A stretch of 64,000 nt of DNA from Luteimonas marina (GCF_007859325.1 NZ_VOHK01000001.1:1-64000); one strand, 5' to 3'. Positions 50,312 to 60,171 are shown, counted from the stretch's first letter. Translations and numbers: made by a program. The notes: generated from the letters alone by a model not told the origin.

Positions 50312-52102
50312 ATGACGTCCGCGTATCCGATTACCGAACACAAGTACGACATGATCGTCGTCGGCGCCGGCGGCGCCGGCCTGCGCGCGACCTTCGGGCT
50401 CGCGCACAAGGGCCTGAAGACGGCGTGCATCACCAAGGTCTTCCCGACCCGCTCGCACACCGTCGCGGCGCAGGGCGGCATCTCCGCCGCGCTGGGCAAC
50501 ATGGGCGAGGACGACTGGCGCTTCCATTTCTACGACACCATCAAGGGCTCGGACTGGTTGGGCGACCAGGACGCGATCCAGTACATGTGCCGCGAGGCCA
50601 TCCCCGCGATCATCGAGCTCGAGCACCAAGGCGTGCCGTTCTCGCGCACGGAGGAGGGCAAGATCTACCAGCGCCCCTTCGGCGGCATGACCACGCACTA
50701 CGGCAAGGGCATCGCCCAGCGCACCTGCGCCGCCGCCGACCGCACCGGCCACGCGATCCTGCACACGCTGTACCAGCAGTCGCTGGCGCACCAGGCCGAG
50801 TTCTACATCGAGTACTTCGCGCTCGACCTGATCATGGACGAGCACGGTGCCTGCAAGGGCGTGCTGGCGCTGGACATGGCCGAAGGCACGCTGCACCTGT
50901 TCCGTGCGCACGGGGTGGTGCTGGCCACCGGCGGCTACGGCCGCGCCTACTTCTCGGCAACCTCGGCACACACCTGCACCGGCGACGGCGGCGGCATGGC
51001 GCTGCGCGCCGGCCTGGGCCTGCAGGACATGGAGTTCGTGCAGTTCCACCCGACCGGCATCTACGGCGCCGGCTGCCTGATCACCGAGGGCGTGCGCGGC
51101 GAGGGCGGCATCCTGCGCAACAGCAATGGCGAGCGCTTCATGGAGCGCTACGCGCCCAATGCCAAGGACCTCGCCTCGCGCGACGTGGTCAGCCGTTCGA
51201 TGACGATCGAGATCCGCGAGGGTCGCGGCGTCGGCGAGCACAAGGACCACATCCACCTCGACCTGACCCACCTCGACCCGGCCGACATCCACAAGAAGCT
51301 GCCGGGCATCGCGGAAAGCGCGAAGATCTTCGCCGGCGTCGACGTCGAGAAGCAGCCGATCCCGGTAATCCCGACCGTGCACTACAACATGGGCGGCATC
51401 CCGACCAACTACCACGGCGAAGTGGTGCAGCTGAAGAACGGCGACCCCGACGCGGTGGTGCCGGGGCTGTACGCGATCGGCGAGGCCGCCTGCGTGTCGG
51501 TGCACGGCGCCAACCGCCTCGGTTCGAACTCGCTGCTCGACCTGGTGGTGTTCGGCCGCGCGGTCGCCAACCGTTGCGCCGAGACCATCAAGCCCAACCA
51601 GCCGCATGTGCGCCTGCCCGACGATGCCACCGACCAGGCGATCGCGCGCCTCGACCGCCTGCGCAACTCCAGCGGCAGCCTGCCGACCGCGACCATCCGC
51701 GATCGCATGCAGCGCTCGATGCAGGGCCACGCCGCGGTGTTCCGCACCCAGGAGACGCTGGCCGAGGGCGTGCGCCAGATCCGCGAGATCCGCGAATCCT
51801 TCGCCGAGGTCAGGGTCAGCGATCGCTCGCTGATCTGGAACTCCGACCTGATCGAGACCTACGAGCTGATGAACCTGCTTGGACAGGCGCAGGTCACGAT
51901 CACCGGTGCGGAGAACCGCAAGGAATCGCGCGGCGCGCACGCGCGCGAGGACTTCCCTGACCGCGACGACGCGAACTGGCACAAGCACACGCTGTGCTGG
52001 CTGGACGATGCCGGCAACACCCGCATCGACTACCGCCCGGTGCACATGTACACCCTCGACGACGAGGTCGAGGTCGTGCCGCCGAAGGCGCGCGTGTATT
52101 AA
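50312..52102 (+). CDS. sdhA: Succinate dehydrogenase flavoprotein subunit
   Basis: A 596-residue flavoprotein: [18 protein letters not shown] (FAD loop), [18 protein letters not shown] with the His for covalent FAD (SHT), [20 protein letters not shown] at the active site, and [15 protein letters not shown]. It oxidises succinate to fumarate at the cytosolic side of complex II. ATG 50312 is chosen; the frame open from 50273 overlaps sdhD. The product is fumarase's substrate. SdhE (53187) and the SDHAF4-like protein would assist flavinylation. Confidence 0.95.
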   Translation: MTSAYPITEHKYDMIVVGAGGAGLRATFGLAHKGLKTACITKVFPTRSHTVAAQGGISAALGNMGEDDWRFHFYDTIKGSDWLGDQDAIQYMCREAIPAIIELEHQGVPFSRTEEGKIYQRPFGGMTTHYGKGIAQRTCAAADRTGHAILHTLYQQSLAHQAEFYIEYFALDLIMDEHGACKGVLALDMAEGTLHLFRAHGVVLATGGYGRAYFSATSAHTCTGDGGGMALRAGLGLQDMEFVQFHPTGIYGAGCLITEGVRGEGGILRNSNGERFMERYAPNAKDLASRDVVSRSMTIEIREGRGVGEHKDHIHLDLTHLDPADIHKKLPGIAESAKIFAGVDVEKQPIPVIPTVHYNMGGIPTNYHGEVVQLKNGDPDAVVPGLYAIGEAACVSVHGANRLGSNSLLDLVVFGRAVANRCAETIKPNQPHVRLPDDATDQAIARLDRLRNSSGSLPTATIRDRMQRSMQGHAAVFRTQETLAEGVRQIREIRESFAEVRVSDRSLIWNSDLIETYELMNLLGQAQVTITGAENRKESRGAHAREDFPDRDDANWHKHTLCWLDDAGNTRIDYRPVHMYTLDDEVEVVPPKARVY

Positions 52103-52106
52103 GGCC

Positions 52107-52197
52107 GTGATTGGTGATTCGTGATTGGTGATTCGCAGCAGGCGACAACGATGCGAACCACGCTTTTCCGAATCACGAATCACTAATTACGAATCAC
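52107..52197. repeat. GATTCGTGATT tract, inverted across a 30-bp spacer
   Basis: GTGATTGGTGATTCGTGATT then GGTGATTCG on the left and CGAATCACGAATCACTAATT then ACGAATCAC on the right. Internal direct repeats of about 7-8 bp make the hairpin slip-prone. It lies between sdhA and sdhB and must be transcribed in the operon. Confidence 0.75.
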
Positions 52198-52206
52198 GGA
52201 CCCATC

Positions 52207-52992
52207 ATGGCTGAATTCACCCTCCCGAAGAACTCGAAGATCCGCAAGGGCAGGCACTTCAAGGCGCCGGCCGGATCGACGCGCGTGCGGACCTTCAAGG
52301 TCTACCGCTGGAACCCGGACGACGGCCAGAACCCGAGCACCGACACCTACGAGGTCGACCTCGACAAGTGCGGGCCGATGGTCCTGGACGCGCTGATCAA
52401 GATCAAGAACGAGGTCGACCCGACGCTGACCTTCCGCCGCTCCTGCCGCGAGGGCATCTGCGGTTCGTGCGCGATGAACATCGACGGCACCAACACGCTG
52501 GCGTGCACGCTCGCCATCGATGATTGCAGGAAGGCCGAAGTGCCGGTCTACCCGCTGCCGCACATGAGCGTGGTCAAGGACCTCGTCCCGGACCTGACGC
52601 ACTTCTACGCCCAGTACGCCTCGATCCAGCCCTGGATCCGCACCCAGAGCGCGCCGCCGCCGGACCGCGAGCGCCTGCAGTCGCCGGCCGACCGCGACAA
52701 GCTCGACGGCCTGTACGAATGCATCCTCTGCGCCTGCTGTACCACCAGCTGCCCGAGCTACTGGTGGAATGGCGAGCGCTACCTCGGCCCGGCGGTCCTG
52801 CTGCAGGCCTACCGCTGGATCATCGACAGCCGCGACGAGGACACCGGCGCGCGCCTGGACGACCTGGAAGATCCGTTCAAGCTCTACCGCTGCCACACCA
52901 TCATGAACTGCGCGCGGACCTGCCCGAAGGGCCTGAACCCGGCCAAGGCGATCGGTTCGATCAAGCAGCTGATGCTGGCCAGGCACGGGTAG
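52207..52992 (+). CDS. sdhB: Succinate dehydrogenase iron-sulfur subunit
   Basis: A 261-residue protein with all three clusters: [20 protein letters not shown] then AC ([2Fe-2S]), [16 protein letters not shown] ([4Fe-4S]) and [20 protein letters not shown] ([3Fe-4S]). It passes electrons from SdhA to quinone. 104 bp separate it from sdhA, filled by the GATTCG inverted repeat. Confidence 0.95.
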   Translation: MAEFTLPKNSKIRKGRHFKAPAGSTRVRTFKVYRWNPDDGQNPSTDTYEVDLDKCGPMVLDALIKIKNEVDPTLTFRRSCREGICGSCAMNIDGTNTLACTLAIDDCRKAEVPVYPLPHMSVVKDLVPDLTHFYAQYASIQPWIRTQSAPPPDRERLQSPADRDKLDGLYECILCACCTTSCPSYWWNGERYLGPAVLLQAYRWIIDSRDEDTGARLDDLEDPFKLYRCHTIMNCARTCPKGLNPAKAIGSIKQLMLARHG

Positions 52993-53038
52993 GCGCGCCT
53001 CCAGGCGCGATTGTCGGCCGGTCCGGAATTCCCCCACT

Positions 53039-53122
53039 TGTCATTTCGAGCGCAGCGAGAAATCTGCTTCGGCTCGCACGCGGCTTGCGGAGAGAAGATT
53101 TCTCGCTGCGCTCGAAATGACA
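53039..53122. repeat. Long hairpin repeat, family TGTCATTTCGAGCGCAGCGA
   Basis: The arms TGTCATTTCGAGCGCAGCGA plus GAAATC and GATTTCTCGCTGCGCTCGAA plus ATGACA. The TGTCATTTCGA ends are shared with 24796 while the central part (GCGCAGCGA versus CCGAAGGGA) differs. It may end most sdh transcripts before sdhE. Confidence 0.82.
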
Positions 53123-53186
53123 GGTGAATAAGGGAGGCGACCCGGCGTCGGTCGAAGCCATCGCCACCGGAGGAGTCACACGAGCC

Positions 53187-53447
53187 ATGAACCTCCCATC
53201 CGACGACGCCGAACTCCGCCGCATCCGCTGGCGCTGCCGCCGCGGCATGCGCGAACTCGACGCCTTGTTCGGGCGCTGGCTCGACCGCGAATGGGCAGCG
53301 GCTTCCGAAGCGCAGCGCGGGGTTTTCCTACGGCTGCTGGACTGCGAGGACGATAAGCTCTGGCACTGGTGCATGGGCCACGAGGCCGCCAGCGATGCCG
53401 AACTCGACGCGCTCGTCCAGCGCATCCGCGAGCTCCCTCCGAACTAG
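53187..53447 (+). CDS. sdhE: FAD assembly factor SdhE
   Basis: An 86-residue helical protein. [20 protein letters not shown] contains the SdhE RGxxE motif (R-R-G-M-R-E-L-D), followed by [17 protein letters not shown]. It promotes covalent attachment of FAD to SdhA. It follows GGAGGAG by about ten bases; earlier in-frame codons to 53124 lie in the repeat end. It lies 194 bp after sdhB and overlaps the YgfX-like gene. Confidence 0.9.
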   Translation: MNLPSDDAELRRIRWRCRRGMRELDALFGRWLDREWAAASEAQRGVFLRLLDCEDDKLWHWCMGHEAASDAELDALVQRIRELPPN

Positions 53448-53871
53448 CGCGCCCGAAGCGCGGATCGAGTGGCGGCCGTCGCGCTGGCTGCTCGCCGCGA
53501 TCGCCGTGCTGGCCGTATCGGCCGCATGCGCCGTGCTGGCGTCGGAAATGCCGCGCGGGCTGGCGTGGCCGCTGGCCGTCGCCGCCGTGGCCCACGGCGC
53601 CCGGCTGTTCCGGCGCGAGCGCCGCCGGCCGGCGCAGGCCTTCGTGCTGCGCGGCGATGCCGCGCCGGTGCAGGTCGACGGCGAGGCGGTCGAAGGCTTC
53701 GATCTGCAGTGGCGCGGGCCGCTCGCGTTTGCCTCGTGGCGGGACGGGCGGGGCAGGCGCCGGCGCCGCGCCTGGTGGCCGGACACGCTGCCGCCGCCGC
53801 GGCGACGTGAACTGCGTCTGGCCGCACCCGCGCCCGAGGCTGCCCGCGGCGGGGCTTCGATGGCACCATAG
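53395..53871 (+). CDS. ygfX: YgfX/CptA-like membrane protein
   Basis: A 158-residue frame: about 20 N-terminal residues overlap sdhE and are of doubtful origin; then [20 protein letters not shown] starts the YgfX pattern (S-W-R-x-x-W), two TM helices and a cytosolic domain ending [19 protein letters not shown], like the LWLAADSMDEAEWRDLRR end of E. coli YgfX. YgfX is encoded next to sdhE in enterobacteria, which supports the call. The start is uncertain; a start close to residue 20 is possible. Function in bacteria is debated. Confidence 0.7.
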   Translation: MPNSTRSSSASASSLRTSAPEARIEWRPSRWLLAAIAVLAVSAACAVLASEMPRGLAWPLAVAAVAHGARLFRRERRRPAQAFVLRGDAAPVQVDGEAVEGFDLQWRGPLAFASWRDGRGRRRRRAWWPDTLPPPRRRELRLAAPAPEAARGGASMAP

Positions 53872-53895
53872 CGGCTGCCCCGCCGATTGCCGAGC

Positions 53896-55149
53896 ATGTT
53901 CAAACCGATCCCCGTCGCCATCGGCCTGCGCTACCTGCGCGCCAAGCGCCGCAACGGCTTCATCTCCTTCATCTCGCTGGCCTCGATCCTGGGCATCGCC
54001 ATCGGCGTGATGGTGCTGATCACCACGCTGGCGGTGATGAGCGGATTCCAGCGCGAGATCAAGGACCGCATGCTCGGCATGGTCGCGCACGCCACGGTCA
54101 CTGCCGACGGCGAGGCCATGCAGGGCTGGCCGCACGCGGTCGAGGTGGCCAAGCGCGATCCGCGCGTGTCCGGCGCCGCGCCCTACATCGACACCCAGGC
54201 GCTGCTGCGCGGCACCCGGCAGGAGCCGGCGGCGATCCGCGGCGTGTCGCCGGAGGACGAGTCGCAGGTCTCGGCGCTGGCCGAGTGGATGGTGCAGAGC
54301 GAGCTGTCGGACCTGTCGCCGGGCTCGTTCAACATCGTGCTCGGCAAGGAACTCGCGCAATGGCTCGGCGCGCGGGTCGGCGACAAGGTGGTGGTCACCA
54401 CCGATTTCCAGGTCACGCCGATGGGCGCGGTGCCGCAGCTCAAGCGCTTCACCGTCAGCGGACTGTTCGAGGCCGGCTACCAGGATTTCGACCGCCGGCT
54501 GGCGGTGGTCAACATGCAAGACGCGCAGCGGCTGATGCGCATGGGCGAGGGCGTCACCGGCGTGCGCCTGAAACTGCACGACATGGACCAGGCCTGGAAC
54601 GTCGCCCGCGACCTGGCCGAGGCGCTGGCGCGGGAGAACGGCAGCTACTACCGCGTCAGCGACTGGAGCATGGAGAACGCGAACATGTTCCGCGCGCTCA
54701 AGCTGGAGAAGACGATGATCGGCATCCTGCTGTCGCTGATCATCCTGATGGGCGCGTTCTCGCTGCTGAACTCGCAGGTGATGCTGGTGATGGACAAGCA
54801 CGCCGACATCGCGATCCTGCGCACGCTGGGGCTCACGCCGCGCGGCGTGATGCAGGTGTTCATGGTGCAGGGCACGCTGATCGGCGTCATCGGCACCACC
54901 CTGGGCGTGATCGGCGGGCTGCTGCTGACCTTCAACCTCGAGTACATCCTGCGCGCGATCGAACGCGTGTTCGACGTGGTGCTGATGCCCGAGGACGTGT
55001 ACTACGTGACCGGGCTGCCCATCGACCTGCAGTCGAGCGACGTGGCGATGATCGCGGCGGTGGCGCTGCTGATGGCGTTCTTCGCGACCATCTACCCGGC
55101 GTGGCGCGCGGCGCGCACGGCGCCGGCGGAGGCGTTGCGCTATGAGTAA
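53896..55149 (+). CDS. lolC: Lipoprotein-releasing ABC permease (LolC/LolE)
   Basis: A 417-residue FtsX-type permease: [20 protein letters not shown] then [18 protein letters not shown] is the LolC/E start. TM1 is about 24-46, a periplasmic domain spans about 50-260 with [20 protein letters not shown], and three C-terminal TMs follow. The hook-type AVSQLKR region suggests LolC, but a single LolC/E is present here, so a LolF-like homodimer is possible. It sorts lipoproteins to LolA. It overlaps lolD by 8 bp. Confidence 0.9.
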   Translation: MFKPIPVAIGLRYLRAKRRNGFISFISLASILGIAIGVMVLITTLAVMSGFQREIKDRMLGMVAHATVTADGEAMQGWPHAVEVAKRDPRVSGAAPYIDTQALLRGTRQEPAAIRGVSPEDESQVSALAEWMVQSELSDLSPGSFNIVLGKELAQWLGARVGDKVVVTTDFQVTPMGAVPQLKRFTVSGLFEAGYQDFDRRLAVVNMQDAQRLMRMGEGVTGVRLKLHDMDQAWNVARDLAEALARENGSYYRVSDWSMENANMFRALKLEKTMIGILLSLIILMGAFSLLNSQVMLVMDKHADIAILRTLGLTPRGVMQVFMVQGTLIGVIGTTLGVIGGLLLTFNLEYILRAIERVFDVVLMPEDVYYVTGLPIDLQSSDVAMIAAVALLMAFFATIYPAWRAARTAPAEALRYE

Positions 55150-55894
55150 CCGGGAGTCGGGAATCGGGAATCGGGATTCGGAAAAGCAGGTGCAGCCCGC
55201 GACCGGCGAGGTGATCCGCGCCGAACGGCTGGGCAAGACCTATGCCGAGGGCAAGCTGCACACGCCGGTGTTCGACGGGCTGGATTTCCACGTCGACGCC
55301 GGCGAGACGGTGGCGATCCTCGGCGCTTCCGGCGCCGGCAAGAGCACGCTGCTGCACCTGCTCGGCGGGCTCGACACGCCGACTTCGGGCGAGGTCTACG
55401 TCGCCGGGCAGAAGATGAGCGCGCTGTCGGACGCGGCGCGTGGCCAGCTGCGCAACCGCGCGCTGGGCTTCGTCTACCAGTTCCACCACCTGCTGCCGGA
55501 GTTCACCGCGCTGGAGAACGCGATGCTGCCGGTGCTGCTCGGCGGCAGCGGCGTCCCGGAGGCGTCCTCGCGCGCGAAGGCGCTGCTGGAATCGGTCGGC
55601 CTCGGCCACCGGCTGGAGCACAAGCCGGGCGAACTGTCGGGCGGCGAACGCCAGCGCGCGGCCGTCGCGCGCGCGCTGGTCAACCGCCCGGCCTGCGTGC
55701 TCGGCGACGAGCCGACCGGCAACCTCGACGAGAAGACCGCGGCGACGGTGTTCGAACTGATGCTCGAGCTCAACCGCGCGCAGCGCACCAGCCTGGTGCT
55801 GGTGACGCATGATCGCCGCCTCGCGCGCCGGCTCGACCGGGTGCTGGAACTGCACGACGGCAAGCTGCGGCAGGTGGCGCGGGACGAGGTCTAG
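55142..55894 (+). CDS. lolD: Lipoprotein-releasing ABC ATPase LolD
   Basis: A 250-residue ABC protein with Walker [10 protein letters not shown] (about 62-70), the Q-loop [19 protein letters not shown], signature [16 protein letters not shown] and Walker B VLGDEPTG, LolD-like throughout. An unusual N-terminal extension ([17 protein letters not shown]) is encoded by a tandem GGGAATCG tract, so the coding start may lie further down; no other start codon with a good site is seen. ATG 55142 overlaps the lolC stop. Confidence 0.9.
   Translation: MSNRESGIGNRDSEKQVQPATGEVIRAERLGKTYAEGKLHTPVFDGLDFHVDAGETVAILGASGAGKSTLLHLLGGLDTPTSGEVYVAGQKMSALSDAARGQLRNRALGFVYQFHHLLPEFTALENAMLPVLLGGSGVPEASSRAKALLESVGLGHRLEHKPGELSGGERQRAAVARALVNRPACVLGDEPTGNLDEKTAATVFELMLELNRAQRTSLVLVTHDRRLARRLDRVLELHDGKLRQVARDEV
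55147..55190. repeat. Tandem GGGAATC microsatellite at the start of lolD
   Basis: Adjacent copies of GGGAATCGGG (with TCGGGATTCGG at the end) make three to four units of 7-8 bp. They lie within the N-terminal codons of lolD and 5 bp after lolC. Length change by one unit would shift the frame. Confidence 0.6.
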
Positions 55895-55915
55895 GAGCCG
55901 GCGGCTGCGCCGGTT

Positions 55916-56012
55916 GCCCCCACCCCAACCCTCCCCCGCAAGCGGAGGAGGGGGCAAAAGCGCTGGCCCTTGGCTCCCTCCCCCGCTTGCGGGGGAGGGT
56001 TGGGGTGGGGGC
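55916..56012. terminator. Very long G/C-rich hairpin between lolD and rluB
   Basis: GCCCCCACCCCAACCCTCCC then CCGC and the exact reverse complement (ending 56012), around a spacer with inner hairpins (CCCGCAAGCGGAGGAGGG; CCCCCGCTTGCGGGGG). It lies between convergent lolD and rluB stops and should terminate transcription from both sides. The same motif is dispersed in many GC-rich genomes. Confidence 0.8.
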
Positions 56013-56034
56013 AAAGCCGCCGATCCACCCAACC

Positions 56035-57495
56035 TCAGCGATTGCCGCCGCGCGGCCCCCTGTTACCGCCGCCGGGACGCGGGCCCTTGGGACGGTTGTT
56101 GCCGCCCGGGCGCGGGCCGCGCGGGCGGTTGGCGTAGGGATTGAAGGCGCCCGGCGAGGCATGGTCCGAGGGGAAGGTCGGCGCGCTGTCGGGATGGCCG
56201 TACGGCCGTGCGGCGCCCTGCTTGCGTGCCTGGCCTTGCCCCGCGCCCTGCGCGGGACCGCGCTTCTTCTTGTTGAACGGCTTCTTCGGGCCGCGGCCGT
56301 CGGCGTTGCGGTGGCCGGTGGGGCCGGTCTCGACGCCCTCGGGCACGTACCAGGTGCGGAACGCGGCCGGGTTGCCTTCCGGCAGCGAGCGGTCGTTCTT
56401 CTGCTTGCGCTGCTTGAACGGCTTCTGCGACTGCTTCGCGGCCTGCTCGCCGCTCACCGTCAGGCCGCCGTGCGGCTTCTTGCCGCCGCGTCCGCGACGG
56501 TCCTCGCGCACGTTGTCGAAGCGGCGCAACTCGCGGCCCTCGTCGGCGGTGTTGTGGCCGTTGACGTAGCCCTGCGGGCGGCGATCGCCGGTCAGGTGCA
56601 CGGTCGACTTCGCCGCCTTGCGCTGGCCGATCACCGGCAGCAGGGTCAGCGCCGGCGGCGGGCCTTCCTCGAGATTGAGCTCCTTGCGCAGCGCCTCGAC
56701 CTGGGCGTCGGCCAGTTCCTGCGACTGCCCGCGCAGCAGCGTCTGCGGCAGCGAGACCTTGCCGTAGCGGATGCGCTTGAGCCGGCTGACCTGGCAGCCC
56801 TGCGATTCCCACAGCCGGCGCACCTCGCGGTTGCGGCCTTCCTTGAGCAGCACCTGGAACCATTCGTTCGAATCGGTGCCGCCGATGCGCTTGATCTCGT
56901 CGAACTTCGCCGGGCCGTCCTCCAGCGCGACGCCGCGGGCGAGGCGGTCGACGATCTTCTCCGGCACCGTCTCCTCGCCCTCGGGCGCGCGCACGCGGCA
57001 GACGTATTCGCGTTCGACCTCGAACGAGGGATGCATCATCGCGTTGGCGAGCTCGCCGTCGGTGGTCAGCAGCAGCAGGCCGGTGGTGTTGATGTCGAGC
57101 CGGCCGATCGCGATCCAGCGCGCGCCCTTGAGCGCGGGCAGCGATTCGAATATCGTCGGGCGGCCTTCGGGATCCTCGCGCGTGGTCACTTCGCCTTCGG
57201 GCTTGTTGTACATCAGCACGCGCGCCGGTTCGGTCAGCGCGCTGGCGACGAACTGGCGGCCGTCGATCTCGATGCGGTCGCCGCCCCCGACCGACATGCC
57301 GGTCTGCGCGACCTCGCCGTTGACCTTGACCAGGCCGTCGGCGATGCGCTGCTCCAGCGCGCGGCGCGAGCCCAGGCCGGCCTGCGCCAGCACCTTGTGC
57401 AGGCGTTCTTCCAGGCGCGGCGCTTCGGCGGTCTTGTCTTCGCCGCGCTTGAGCGACAGCTTGCGGCTGCCGGCGGCGGGTTGTTTCTCACTCAT
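56035..57495 (-). CDS. rluB: Ribosomal large subunit pseudouridine synthase B with long basic tail
   Basis: A 486-residue protein. S4 domain (about 28-70, RLHKVLAQAGLGSRRALEQR), then the RsuA/RluB catalytic domain: NKPEGEVTTREDPEGRPT, WIAIGRLDINTTGLLLLTTD with the catalytic Asp in RLDINTTG, and KEGRNREVRRLWESQG. It converts U2605 (E. coli numbering) of 23S rRNA. Beyond about residue 290 there is a 200-residue Arg/Gly/Pro/Asn-rich tail (for example NNRPKGPRPGGGNRGPRGGN), probably a disordered RNA-binding region, much longer than E. coli RluB. Its ATG overlaps the scpB stop. Confidence 0.9.
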   Translation of the reverse strand: MSEKQPAAGSRKLSLKRGEDKTAEAPRLEERLHKVLAQAGLGSRRALEQRIADGLVKVNGEVAQTGMSVGGGDRIEIDGRQFVASALTEPARVLMYNKPEGEVTTREDPEGRPTIFESLPALKGARWIAIGRLDINTTGLLLLTTDGELANAMMHPSFEVEREYVCRVRAPEGEETVPEKIVDRLARGVALEDGPAKFDEIKRIGGTDSNEWFQVLLKEGRNREVRRLWESQGCQVSRLKRIRYGKVSLPQTLLRGQSQELADAQVEALRKELNLEEGPPPALTLLPVIGQRKAAKSTVHLTGDRRPQGYVNGHNTADEGRELRRFDNVREDRRGRGGKKPHGGLTVSGEQAAKQSQKPFKQRKQKNDRSLPEGNPAAFRTWYVPEGVETGPTGHRNADGRGPKKPFNKKKRGPAQGAGQGQARKQGAARPYGHPDSAPTFPSDHASPGAFNPYANRPRGPRPGGNNRPKGPRPGGGNRGPRGGNR

Positions 57496-58376
57496 TGATG
57501 GCTCCGGGTGCTGTCGCCGTCGTCGGCGAGGGCGTTGTCTGGATCGGCCGTTTCGTTTGCGGGAACGGCATCGTGGGTGTCGGTTTCGGCTTCGATTTCG
57601 CGCTGGACGTCGGCGTCGATGACGTCTTCGTCGTGTGTTCGGTCGTCCGCGTCTTCGCGGGATTCGGTGTCAGTTGCTTCGCCTTCGTCGGCGAGGGCGC
57701 CGTCGGCATCGACCTGCGCATCGCCGGCGGGCGCGGCATCGTTGGCGGCAACGTCGCCAGCTTCGGCATCGGCATCGCCTTCACCGCCGGCGGCGATGCC
57801 ACCCACCGCGCGCGCCTCGCCGTCGAACTCGAACTGCGGCTCCAGTTCGCCGAAGTCCTTGAGCTCCGACAGCGGCGGCAGTTCGTCCAGGCGTTTGAGG
57901 CCGAAGTAGTCGAGGAAGGCCTTGGTGGTGCCCAGCAGTTCCGGGCGGCCGGGGATGTCGCGGTGGCCGACGACGCGGATCCACTCGCGCTCCTCCAGCG
58001 CCTTGATGATGTTGCTGTTGGTGGCCACGCCGCGGACCTGCTCGATCTCGCCGCGCGTGATCGGCTGGCGGTAGGCGATCAACGCCAGCGTTTCCAGCGT
58101 GGCGCGGGTGTACTTGGTCTGGCGCTCGGTCCACAGCCGCGCAACCCAGGCGTGCACGTCGGCCTGCACCTGGTAGCGCCAGCCGGAGGCGACCTCGACC
58201 AGCTCGACGCCGCGCCCGGCCGATTCGGCCTGCAGCGTTTCGAGCGCGATCTGGAGGCTGCCGTCGGGCGCGGGTTCGTCGAGCGGGAACAGTCCGCCCA
58301 GTTGGACCACGGTCAGCGGCTGGCTGGACGCCAGCAGCGCGGCCTCGACGATGCGGTTGATGAGTTGTTGATCCAT
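57492..58376 (-). CDS. scpB: Segregation and condensation protein B
   Basis: A 294-residue protein. The two winged-helix domains contain MDQQLINRIVEAALLASSQP, LETLALIAYRQPITRGEIEQ and VRGVATNSNIIKALEEREWI then GRPELLGTTKAFLDYFGL. The last 100 residues are an acidic, Ala/Asp/Glu-rich tail, unusual in length. It complexes with ScpA and SMC to condense and segregate DNA. The start after the GATCC-flanked ATG is chosen; an upstream frame to 58493 contains a TTGGTGGT tract. It overlaps rluB by ATGA. Confidence 0.92.
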   Translation of the reverse strand: MDQQLINRIVEAALLASSQPLTVVQLGGLFPLDEPAPDGSLQIALETLQAESAGRGVELVEVASGWRYQVQADVHAWVARLWTERQTKYTRATLETLALIAYRQPITRGEIEQVRGVATNSNIIKALEEREWIRVVGHRDIPGRPELLGTTKAFLDYFGLKRLDELPPLSELKDFGELEPQFEFDGEARAVGGIAAGGEGDADAEAGDVAANDAAPAGDAQVDADGALADEGEATDTESREDADDRTHDEDVIDADVQREIEAETDTHDAVPANETADPDNALADDGDSTRSHQ

Positions 58377-58515
58377 GCGTCTGTCGTTCGTGGTGTGTGG
58401 TTCGTGGTCGATGGTGGATCGGCATTCCGCCGGGCGCGAGCCATCGGCCGTTTCCGGTTGGTGGTTGGTGGTGGGGCAGCAGCGCTCCACCAAGCCCCAA
58501 CGACCAACCCGTTTC
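58377..58515. repeat. GGTTGGTGGTTGGTGGT tract in scpA-scpB gap
   Basis: A degenerate G/T-rich microsatellite with GTGGT/GTTGG units (about 58388-58480), related to the GATTCG-type tracts at 52107 and 55147. It occupies the 139-bp gap between scpA and scpB. Confidence 0.5.
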
Positions 58516-59424
58516 TCAGCTTTCCCCGTCGCCCGCCGTCTCCGCCGGCTCGTCGAACTCGCTGGAGAACTCCAGCGGCTCGTCGGCGGCGCGTTCGGTG
58601 GCCAGCGACTTGACGTAGATCGGCGCCAGCGGCGCTTCCTGCACCACGTCGAGCAGGCGCTCCTTGGCCAGTTCGAGGATCGACAGGAAGGTCACGACCA
58701 CGCCGAGCCTGCCTTCGCCGGCGTCGAACAGCGCCTCGAAGCGGTGGAAGGCGCCGTCCTCGAGCCGTGTCAGCAGTTCGCCCATGCGCTGGCGCACGCT
58801 CAGCGCGTCGCGCCTGATCGCGTGGCTGGTCAGCAGCTCGGCGCGCTTGAGCACGTCGTGCAGGGCCAGCAGCATCTCGCGCAGCTCCACCGGCGGCGGC
58901 AGCTTGACCGAGGCGCGGTCAGGGACGAAGGCGGCGACGGTCGAGGTGTCGCGATCCAGCCGGGGCAGGGTGTCGATGTCCTCGGCGGCCTGCTTGAAGC
59001 GCTCGTACTCCTGCAGCCGGCGGACCAGGTCGGCGCGCGGATCGTCCTCGTCGCCGTCCTCGCTGGCCGGCCGCGGCAGCAGCATCCGCGACTTGATCTC
59101 GGCCAGGATCGCGGCCATCACCAGGTACTCGGCGGCCAGCTCGAAGCGCAGCTCCTGCATCACCTCGATGTAGGCGACGTACTGGCGGGTGATCTCGGCG
59201 ACCGGGATGTCGAGGATGTCGAGGTTCTGGCGGCGGATCAGGTACAGCAGCAGGTCGAGCGGGCCCTCGAACGCCTCGAGGATCACCTCCAGCGCGTCCG
59301 GCGGGATGTACAGGTCCTGCGGGATCTGCAGCACCGGCTGGCCGTGCACCACCGCCAGCGGCATCTCCTGCTGCTGCGGATGGGAAGCCGCCTGCGCGGC
59401 GTTGTCCTGTGCGGATTGGCTCAT
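58516..59424 (-). CDS. scpA: Segregation and condensation protein A
   Basis: A 302-residue kleisin: [20 protein letters not shown] then [18 protein letters not shown] at the N-terminal SMC-binding region, [20 protein letters not shown], and the C-terminal winged helix with [20 protein letters not shown]. The N-terminal 40 residues are Gln-rich and species-specific. It bridges SMC heads in the condensin complex. First gene of scpA-scpB-rluB; the ATG at 59424 starts the predicted product, while longer frames extend into an unconserved region. Confidence 0.92.
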   Translation of the reverse strand: MSQSAQDNAAQAASHPQQQEMPLAVVHGQPVLQIPQDLYIPPDALEVILEAFEGPLDLLLYLIRRQNLDILDIPVAEITRQYVAYIEVMQELRFELAAEYLVMAAILAEIKSRMLLPRPASEDGDEDDPRADLVRRLQEYERFKQAAEDIDTLPRLDRDTSTVAAFVPDRASVKLPPPVELREMLLALHDVLKRAELLTSHAIRRDALSVRQRMGELLTRLEDGAFHRFEALFDAGEGRLGVVVTFLSILELAKERLLDVVQEAPLAPIYVKSLATERAADEPLEFSSEFDEPAETAGDGES

Positions 59425-59812
59425 TCGCGTTGCGACCCCTCCGGGCCGTCTGGCTTGTCGAGTGTTGCCGCGGGCCGGCGTGCGGCCACGGGCTGCGCAT
59501 GTGTACGGGCGCGCATCCCTGGCATGCACGGGTCCGGACATCAGCACTGGCAAAGCGTCTTGCGACCGGGCGCCACGGACAGGCCATGCCGGGTGCCGGC
59601 AGAAGACTGAAGGAAGGGGCGTCGGGTCCTGGCCGAAGGGCCGCGGCTCTGCGTCCTGGGGCGACGGAAGCGGCGTTCGGCTGCGGAACTTGGTCCCTAG
59701 GGTAAGCGCTGGCCCGCGGACTGTCCAGCGGACGGGCGGATGGGGGAGGCGATGGCGCAGCGGAATGCAGCGCCGGCCTAGAATCGCGTCTGCACAGGAG
59801 CGGAGCAACGGC
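59425..59812. other. Intergenic stretch without recognised feature
   Basis: A 388-bp gap between divergent scpA and the YciI gene. No conserved reading frame, repeat or clear promoter was identified; frames through it are compositional. Confidence 0.5.
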
Positions 59813-60112
59813 ATGTGGTACGCGATCGAGGGCCATGACGGCGAGCAGGTGCTCGACAAGCGCATGGCGGCGCGCGAGCGGCATCTGGCGCGGTTGCTCG
59901 CGCTGCGCGACGAGGGGCGCCTGCTGCTGGCCGGCCCGTGCCCGGCGATCGATGCCGAGGATCCCGGGCCCGCGGGCTTCAGCGGCAGCATCGTGATCGC
60001 CGAGTTCGAGTCGCTGGAGGCGGCCCGCGCCTGGGCCGACGCCGACCCCTATGTCGAAGCCGGCGTCTACGCCCGGGTCGAGGTCCGGCCGTTTCGCCGG
60101 GTCCTGCCGTAG
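59813..60112 (+). CDS. YciI-family protein
   Basis: A 99-residue ferredoxin-like alpha/beta protein: [20 protein letters not shown] then [39 protein letters not shown] and [20 protein letters not shown]. The conserved His and Asp of the YciI active site (H in AARERHLA, D in ADADPY) are present. Function unknown. ATG 59813 is preceded by AGGAGCGGAG; earlier in-frame codons run into the intergenic region. Confidence 0.88.
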   Translation: MWYAIEGHDGEQVLDKRMAARERHLARLLALRDEGRLLLAGPCPAIDAEDPGPAGFSGSIVIAEFESLEAARAWADADPYVEAGVYARVEVRPFRRVLP

Positions 60113-60135
60113 CGGACGACATGGACGGATAAGTT

Positions 60136-60171
60136 CGTGATCCCCGCGAAGGCGGGGACCCGGCGTCTTTC
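60136..60171. repeat. Half copy of CGTGATCCCCGCGAAGGCGGGG repeat
   Basis: CGTGATCCCCGCGAAGGCGG plus GGACCCGGCGTCTTTCGTG matches the left arm and AGCGTCTTTG motif of the 31165/34832 copies. The right arm is missing, as if the element had been cut in half. Confidence 0.65.
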
